64,000 nucleotides of DNA, taken from contig CALAWP010000075.1 of the NCBI GenBank assembly GCA_937895345.1, positions 51,426 through 115,425 on the forward strand, in the 5' to 3' direction. Shown one piece after another: positions 59,578 through 64,000 of this stretch (position 1 is its first letter; the number at the start of each line of letters is the position of its first letter). Position numbers and translations under genes: made by a program. The notes under the pieces were generated by a model, which saw nothing but the letters and a program-made list of their open reading frames with translations, did no database searches and had not been told where the DNA came from. Source of the stretch: an uncultured Paenibacillus sp. (lineage in GTDB: Bacteria > Bacillota > Bacilli > Paenibacillales > Paenibacillaceae).

Positions 59578-60435
59578 ATGCTGGCTTTGGACATCAGAAA
59601 TTTGAATAAGCAATACGAACATTTTCGGCTGAAAGATGTGTCTTTTCAACTGGAAAAGGGTTATATTATGGGATTTATCGGAGCCAATGGCGCGGGAAAA
59701 ACAACAACCATCAAATCCATATTGAACTTGACTCATGTAGACAGCGGCGAGATCCGAATTTGGGGCAAGAACATGGCCAGTCACGAGCTCGAGTTGAAAC
59801 AAGAAATTGGCTCCGCTTTTGGCGACATCAACTTTTACACCCGCAGTAAAATCAAAGCGTTAACGAATGTGGTCAAATCGTTCTATCGCAATTGGGACGA
59901 TGAAACCTACTCCAAGTATCTGAAAAAGTTCAACCTGAATGAGAATAAAAAAATAGCCGAATTATCGACCGGAATGAAAGTCAAATACAGTCTGGCGCTT
60001 GCTTTGTCCCATGGCGCAAAACTGCTCATTTTGGATGAACCGACCAGCGGACTCGATCCGGTTGCCAGAGACAACCTGCTGGACACTTTCCAGGAGCTGG
60101 TGCAGGACGGCGAGATCAGCATCCTTTTTTCAACTCATATTACATCCGACTTGGAAAAATGCGCCGATTATATTACCTATATCCATAACGGACAAATTAT
60201 TAACAGCTCCGATAAAGAGCAATTTATCGATACGTATCGTTTGTTGAATGGCAAACATGAACAACTGGACAGCGTCAAGAACGAGCTCATTTCGTACAAA
60301 ACAAATTCATTCGGCTTTACAGGCCTGATCCATACGAAAGATTTAGACCCGTCTCTGGACATCAAATCGACGGTGCCGAATCTGGAGGAGATTATGATTT
60401 ATTTTTCAAAAACGGAGGATACGGCGAATGTATAA
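59578..60435 (+). CDS. ABC transporter ATP-binding protein (YtrB-like)
   Basis: A 285-residue ATPase. Walker A GANGAGKTT (about 38-46), signature ELSTGMKVKYSLALALSH (about 132-149), Walker B LLILDEPTSGLDP. The signature Gly-Gly is replaced by TG (LSTGM), as is usual in YtrB/EcsA-related exporters. A C-terminal extension of about 70 residues is present. Start ATG 59578 follows GGAGGG. It overlaps the permease gene by 8 bp. Such operons respond to cell-wall antibiotics in Bacillus. Confidence 0.94.
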   Translation: MLALDIRNLNKQYEHFRLKDVSFQLEKGYIMGFIGANGAGKTTTIKSILNLTHVDSGEIRIWGKNMASHELELKQEIGSAFGDINFYTRSKIKALTNVVKSFYRNWDDETYSKYLKKFNLNENKKIAELSTGMKVKYSLALALSHGAKLLILDEPTSGLDPVARDNLLDTFQELVQDGEISILFSTHITSDLEKCADYITYIHNGQIINSSDKEQFIDTYRLLNGKHEQLDSVKNELISYKTNSFGFTGLIHTKDLDPSLDIKSTVPNLEEIMIYFSKTEDTANV

Positions 60436-61081
60436 CTTGCTCATGAAGGAACTGAAAATCGGCGTAAGTCCATTCTTTTATGTCCTGCCCTTTTTGACCG
60501 GCGCCTTAATGCTAATCCCGGGATGGCTTTATTTCCTGGTCATCCTGTACTTTTGTTTTATTACCGTACCGAATATGTTGGGCGGCTATAAAAGTCAGAA
60601 CGATCTCATGTTTACAAGCATGCTGCCTGTATCGAAATCGGACATCGTCAAAGCAAAGGTTGCCTTTATTGCCATCCTGGAATTGCTGCACGTTGTTGTC
60701 GCCGCGATCTATGGCTTGATAAGCTTTCGCTTATATCCGGATCTGACGTACTTTTTCTTTTCGCCAACCTTAGGTTTCTGGGGATTATGTTTCGTCATGC
60801 TGGCGGTCTTCAATATTATCTTAATCCCCATGTATTTCAAGACGGCTTATAAATACGGGGCGGCAACGATTGCTTCCACCACGGCTGCCATCCTGTTTGC
60901 CGGTGGCGCGGAATGGCTCGGCATACAAAACTCGTACATGTTCGAACTTTTCAAGGGAACAGGCGCCGATAACATTGCCGTTCATTTATTGATTCTGGCT
61001 GCGGGCATCGCAATATTTGCAATATTTACGGCAATCGCTTATCATATTGCCAATAAACGGTTCTTGAAAGTGGAAGTATAA
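60428..61081 (+). CDS. ABC-2 type permease (YtrC/D or BcrB-like)
   Basis: A 217-residue membrane protein of six segments (PFFYVLPFLTGALMLIPGWLYFLVILYFCF; ELLHVVVAAIYGLISF; LGFWGLCFVMLAVFNIILIPMYF; AATIASTTAAILFAGG; LLILAAGIAIFAIFTAIAYHIAN). The loop GGYKSQNDLMFTSMLPVSKSDIVKAK is typical of ABC-2 permeases. It overlaps its ATPase by 8 bp and the regulator ATG overlaps its stop (TAATG), so all three are coupled. Confidence 0.92.
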   Translation: MYNLLMKELKIGVSPFFYVLPFLTGALMLIPGWLYFLVILYFCFITVPNMLGGYKSQNDLMFTSMLPVSKSDIVKAKVAFIAILELLHVVVAAIYGLISFRLYPDLTYFFFSPTLGFWGLCFVMLAVFNIILIPMYFKTAYKYGAATIASTTAAILFAGGAEWLGIQNSYMFELFKGTGADNIAVHLLILAAGIAIFAIFTAIAYHIANKRFLKVEV

Positions 61082-61446
61082 TGAACATTGCGATTTCAAA
61101 CACATCCGAGAAGCCTATATACCAACAGCTGTATGAACAAATCAGCGCGCAAATTCTTAAAGGCGAGTTGGAAAGCGGGTATCCTTTACCCCCCATCCGA
61201 CAAGCGGCCGCCGAGCTCAGAGTCAGTATTATTACGGTCAAAAAAGCCTGGGAAGAACTCGAACGACTTGGTTTGATCTACACCGTTACCGGCAAAGGAT
61301 GTTTTGTGAACGATCTGTCGCCCGGCGACAAGCTTCAAAAACGTAAAGAAATCATCCAGAAGCAAATGCTCATTGACGCTTCCTATTACAAATCCTTCGG
61401 TCTTACTTTAGAGGAGGTTGTCGAGCTGCTGAAGGAAGTTTATTAA
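61081..61446 (+). CDS. GntR family regulator, YtrA subfamily
   Basis: A 121-residue short GntR protein: KPIYQQLYEQISAQILKGELESGYPLPPIRQAAAELRVSIITVKKAWEELERLGLIYTVTGKGCFVND (about 11-79), plus a short C-terminal dimerisation helix. The YtrA group lacks a large ligand domain and usually represses its own ABC operon. Here it is the third gene of that operon, and a 9-7-9 palindrome lies over the promoter at 59533-59557. Unlike most ytr operons, the regulator comes last instead of first. Confidence 0.95.
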   Translation: MNIAISNTSEKPIYQQLYEQISAQILKGELESGYPLPPIRQAAAELRVSIITVKKAWEELERLGLIYTVTGKGCFVNDLSPGDKLQKRKEIIQKQMLIDASYYKSFGLTLEEVVELLKEVY

Positions 61447-61487
61447 CTTGAGTTTTCGGTTTGGAATGAACCGGAGTTTTGTAAGTA

Positions 61488-61523
61488 AAAAAGGCCGCTC
61501 ATGCTTCGTGCTTGAGCGGCCTT
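61488..61523. terminator. Intrinsic terminator after the ABC-GntR operon
   Basis: Stem AAAGGCCGCTCA / TGAGCGGCCTTT with an 11-base loop, followed by GCTTTG. It lies between convergent units. Confidence 0.85.
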
Positions 61524-61581
61524 TGCTTTGATCCGACATACTAGCCTTTCAAATGATAGCTTTTCCCGAGACGCGAGTGAT

Positions 61582-62604
61582 CTAGCTATCCATTCCGCTC
61601 GGAAATTGATCGGGAAATGTTGCGAAAAAATCGATCATTTCGTCCGTGATATGCCAGCCGAACGCCTCAGTCAAATTCGGATCTCTGAAAAATGAATGTG
61701 CAACCATGCGATTCAATTTCGCATCGAAATTATCATAACAAACGACGCCGTTGTTGCCTGCGGGCTGCTGAAGGTTCATCGCTAGTGCCGCAGCGCTCGG
61801 GGAAAAATCAACCTCACTGAGCCGCACCGTTTTCAGACTCGGATAAAGACTCGATGTGAAATGAAGTTGCATCTGTTGCAGGTCATAAATGAGACTAAAT
61901 ACGGTATCCTCTCGCCGGATGTCTTGTAAAGTTTCCAGAGCGAATTCGAGCCGGTCTCTTTCGCAGGCAGGGATGCCACCGGCTATACGTGCCGCCCCTT
62001 TCACGAAACGTGCCATAGAATTGCGGTCGTAATCACCGTAAGTGCTTCGCCAGTGCTCATCTATGTCTTCCGAGTCTCGAATCGCATCGTTATAAGGAGT
62101 GTTCGTCATGATCGGAACCGGCAAAGTATCATTTCGATAAACATGCATGCCGTCGTCTATAAATTCGAATATCGCGCAATCTCCGGTGCGATCAGCTACC
62201 ATATAGTGCAGCCGAGACATCGGCTGTGATATGCGAACATTGTACGCTGCTTGCTCCGCTTCCACCACTGAAGCACATGTATCAAGGAGCAATTGAATCC
62301 ATTGCAGTTCTCCGATTGCCGGTAGAGAATCGTCTTTCGGATAAGTCGATTGCCAGAGTGTTGTCTGTTCCACTACAAGACCGGCTTCGTTGACCCCGCC
62401 ATTTGGCAATTCTTTGCCAACCTGCGAGACCGTCAGACTGCCGAATCGGGAAACCCACTGTGCCGGCCGATCTGGCGGCTGCACTAGTGCGTATTTAGCT
62501 ACTCCTCGCTTATTCGTGAATATGTACGCCCCTTCGTAAGGGACATCCTGATTTTTGGCAAGCATACGGGTGCCTTCTTGACCGAGATAAATCGCGGTAC
62601 TCAT
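61582..62604 (-). CDS. Linear amide C-N hydrolase family protein with Ser at the nucleophile position
   Basis: A 340-residue Ntn-hydrolase of the choloylglycine hydrolase/penicillin V acylase family. The hallmarks are present: WVSRFGSLTVSQVGKELPNGGVNEAGLVVEQTTLW (about 50-84), ELQWIQLLLDTCASVVEAE, and MTNTPYN. The residue after Met1 is Ser, where the family has the catalytic Cys, and the usual catalytic Arg in GRNxD is Lys (AKNQD). D20 is retained. It could be a Ser-dependent Ntn enzyme or an inactive homologue. It overlaps its regulator gene by 4 bp. Family members act on N-acyl substrates (bile salts, penicillin V, acyl-homoserine lactones). Confidence 0.88.
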   Translation of the reverse strand: MSTAIYLGQEGTRMLAKNQDVPYEGAYIFTNKRGVAKYALVQPPDRPAQWVSRFGSLTVSQVGKELPNGGVNEAGLVVEQTTLWQSTYPKDDSLPAIGELQWIQLLLDTCASVVEAEQAAYNVRISQPMSRLHYMVADRTGDCAIFEFIDDGMHVYRNDTLPVPIMTNTPYNDAIRDSEDIDEHWRSTYGDYDRNSMARFVKGAARIAGGIPACERDRLEFALETLQDIRREDTVFSLIYDLQQMQLHFTSSLYPSLKTVRLSEVDFSPSAAALAMNLQQPAGNNGVVCYDNFDAKLNRMVAHSFFRDPNLTEAFGWHITDEMIDFFATFPDQFPSGMDS

Positions 62605-63116
62605 CGCTGTTCCACTCCTTTTTGCAATATCATTAATAATTCGTCCACTCGTCCGCGATCAATCTCGTTAAGTACGGTATCGAAAATCCGGTCGATTCGC
62701 TTGTCATCATGCTGAAGTGCGGCGGAGATTCTCGTTAATCGATGCTGGGTCTCCTTCTCCTGATAAAGCTTCCGTCTTTTCATTCTGTAAGGCTCTATAT
62801 CTTCCTCCTCAGCCTTCTCAGCCTCAAGCTGTGCAATCTTATGCTCCAGCATTAAGATGTGGAGATCCGTTTTCGCTAATGGCGTCAGCGGTTTTACGAA
62901 GTTGCTGCTATCGACGAAGACTTCCCGATTAACCCCGAAATAATCAACAAGTGCCTGAAGCCGTTCTTGCGGAATCGGTCTGCGCTTCTTAATCCAATCG
63001 GAGAACTGCTGCGGCGTAATGTGAAGCTGACGGCCTATTCCGGAATAGGACTGCTCGTTTAGCATGACCAAATATTCCAGTATTGTTTTGGATTCAACTG
63101 ATTCGATCTTATTCAT
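62601..63116 (-). CDS. XRE-like helix-turn-helix regulator
   Basis: A 171-residue protein. The N-terminal helix-turn-helix (about 12-60; LNEQSYSGIGRQLHITPQQFSDWIKKRRPIPQERLQALVDYFGV) is of the Cro/C1 type. A coiled-coil-like helical C-terminus follows (EHKIAQLEAEKAEEEDIEPYRMKRRKLYQEKETQHRL). The start ATG 63116 has AGGAGG 4 bases upstream. The downstream hydrolase overlaps by 4 bp, so both are coupled. Three near-identical palindromes at the promoter (63131-63196) point to self-repression. Confidence 0.9.
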   Translation of the reverse strand: MNKIESVESKTILEYLVMLNEQSYSGIGRQLHITPQQFSDWIKKRRPIPQERLQALVDYFGVNREVFVDSSNFVKPLTPLAKTDLHILMLEHKIAQLEAEKAEEEDIEPYRMKRRKLYQEKETQHRLTRISAALQHDDKRIDRIFDTVLNEIDRGRVDELLMILQKGVEQR

Positions 63117-63130
63117 GCGTCCTCCTAATC

Positions 63131-63196
63131 GACGTAATTTATGTCATTATACGCGATGACATAATTTACGTCAAGAAATCAGACGTAATTTACGTC
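63131..63196. promoter_or_regulatory. Three palindromic operators upstream of the XRE gene
   Basis: GACGTAATTTATGTC (63131-63145), GACATAATTTACGTC (63158-63172) and GACGTAATTTACGTC (63182-63196) are three copies of one 15-bp palindrome, with centres 27 and 24 bp apart. Copy 1 touches the -10, copy 2 overlaps the -35. Confidence 0.9.
63146..63174 (-). promoter_or_regulatory. Sigma-A promoter of the XRE-hydrolase operon
   Basis: On the minus strand, -35 TTGACG (63169-63174) and a perfect -10 TATAAT (63146-63151), with 17-bp spacing. It lies amid the three operators. Confidence 0.85.
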
Positions 63197-63216
63197 AATT
63201 TAAGTTGTCTACCATC

Positions 63217-63250
63217 AAAAGAGCAGGAATTCATGCATTCCTGCTCTTTT
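63217..63250. terminator. Intrinsic terminator upstream of the XRE promoter
   Basis: Stem AAAAGAGCAGGAAT / ATTCCTGCTCTTTT with a 6-base loop and T-runs. No intact gene ends here, so it may belong to a gene that has been lost, or insulate the promoter from minus-strand read-through. Confidence 0.85.
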
Positions 63251-63326
63251 TTTCAACTTCTGGTATATTTATTTTAGAGTTGGGCGAAGCTTTTGCAACG
63301 TAATTCGCCAACCTGATGGAGATAAA

Positions 63327-63578
63327 ATGCAAGGCAAAGAGATTGGCATTGCGATCTCCACTTACGGTTCAAAACTATCTTATACAGAGGGGGGCAGTAA
63401 CCTATTTACCATTGAAGATTTGACTAAACCAATCCAATCCATCTGTAACTTTATAAACGCTCGCTTCTTGCCGCCATTCTCATTGAGCGACATATCTAAT
63501 GTAACCGACGAGGAGCTGGAGCAAAGCAAACACGATTATGTGAAATACATTAGATCTTCTCAGACGGCAACCGTGTGA
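63327..63578 (+). pseudogene. NAD(P)H oxidoreductase (flavodoxin_2 family) C-terminal remnant
   Basis: 83 codons starting at ATG 63327. KEIGIAISTYGSKLSYTEGG, then NLFTIEDLTKPIQSICNFIN and ARFLPPFSLSDISNVTDEEL correspond to the C-terminal half of KefF/YwrO-type flavodoxin-like oxidoreductases (about 175-190 residues). The FMN-binding N-terminal half is missing and not found upstream. The open frame is intact but unlikely to be functional. Confidence 0.75.
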
Positions 63579-63703
63579 GATAATGGCTGCAAGACCATCA
63601 CCCTCAGGCACCCAATTGATGGGAGCATTGAGGGTAAATTTATCCCTGACGCGAACTTGACCTCATCGGCTGGCAGTGATGCGCTCTACAGCCATGGCCG
63701 ATT

Positions 63704-64000
63704 TCACTGCCCTTTTGCATTTTTCCAGCGGCAGACGAGCATCAACTTTTCACCGTTCAGTTTGGCCGTCAGCGTGCCGCCCATGTTGTTCATCAGGATT
63801 TTGCGATCGGAAGGCCGAGCCCGGATGTTTGGGCGGATCGGGCACGGTCTGCCGTATAAAACCGATCAAACAAAAAGTTAACGTCGCTTCCGGCCAGTTC
63901 CTTCGCATCGTTAATAATGGTCAAGTCTCGCACGGCGAAGGAACACATATCGGGAGCGGACGCGCTTATGCATCTGCCGATAAGACTGCGCGTGAAATCG
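63704..64000 (-). pseudogene. Histidine kinase C-terminal fragment, frameshifted
   Basis: Minus-strand reading gives RDLTIINDAKELAGSDVN, then FLFDRFYTADRARSAQTSGLGLPIAK with a stop. One base out of frame it continues LMNNMGGTLTAKLNGEKLMLVCRWKNAKGQ and stops at 63704. This is the end of an HATPase domain of an OmpR-partner kinase (F-box FDRFYTAD, G2 box SGLGL). A frameshift lies after PIAK. The gene runs off the right edge, so its state upstream is unknown; residues before the F-box also look degraded. Confidence 0.75.

Noticed and set aside
63083..63277. Small plus-strand frame with repeated IIYV/VIYV units
   Set aside because: The repeats arise from the three palindromic operators, not from a protein.
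1..64000. tRNA, rRNA, integrase, transposase, toxin-antitoxin or phage-defence genes
   Set aside because: Looked for on both strands; no supporting sequence found apart from generic small repeats and a lone XRE-hydrolase pair that does not match toxin-antitoxin families.

Overview
The window reads as chromosomal DNA of a Gram-positive endospore-former, most likely Paenibacillaceae (Paenibacillus or Cohnella type). The grounds are strong AGGAGG-type ribosome sites, frequent GTG and TTG starts, sigma-A promoters, lipoprotein sugar-binding proteins, YesM/YesN-type sensor-regulator pairs, paralogous TetR, MarR, PadR and GntR switches, and moderately high GC. No rRNA, tRNA, CRISPR array, intact insertion sequence or prophage was seen.

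Layout. 0-1 kb: end of a NarL-type two-component locus running off the left edge. 1.2-7.8 kb: a complete oligosaccharide cluster (binding lipoprotein, two permeases, GH130, DUF1861) divergent from a LacI repressor with two palindromic operators. 7.9-12 kb: VOC protein, SmvA-like exporter, soluble GAF histidine kinase and its regulator. 12.3-16.4 kb: katG, then an SbtA-type bicarbonate permease with an MpsC/DUF2294 gene, each preceded by a leader containing an intrinsic terminator. 16.4-20.3 kb: stalk-domain protein, TetR, CPBP protease, small membrane protein, serine-hydrolase remnant. 20.3-23.5 kb: GH26 and GH36 enzymes pointing to galactomannan use. 23.9-30.7 kb: unknown protein, MalT-like regulator, redox enzymes, HxlR regulator. 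30.8-37.7 kb: a second sugar ABC transporter divergent from a YesM/YesN pair. 37.8-41.8 kb: MacB-like ABC exporter under a TetR. 41.9-43.3 kb: AT-rich patch with pnuC and a CGNR protein. 43.5-53.6 kb: NaChBac-type sodium channel, alditol-oxidase-like enzyme, a hydrolase with a displaced N-terminus, a double-HTH TetR, a tandem lipase pair whose first copy lost catalytic residues, PopT, AraC, and a MarR-SDR pair. 53.7-61.5 kb: ArsR-SRPBCC, PadR-DUF1048-ABC and a YtrA-type ABC operon. 61.6-64 kb: an Ntn-hydrolase homologue with Ser in place of the nucleophilic Cys, co-transcribed with an XRE regulator that has three operators, then broken genes at the right edge.

How it works together. Two modules import sugars and cleave mannosidic or galactosidic bonds. 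Much of the rest is small self-regulated transport or stress switches, each with a recognisable palindrome at its promoter. Several gene remnants (serine hydrolase, S9 peptidase, UvrA2, oxidoreductase, histidine kinase) show ongoing gene decay. The most promising less-described features are the mpsC-sbtA locus with its leader RNAs, the lipase pseudoenzyme pair and the Cys-to-Ser Ntn-hydrolase module. No wholly new defence or mobile system was identified.
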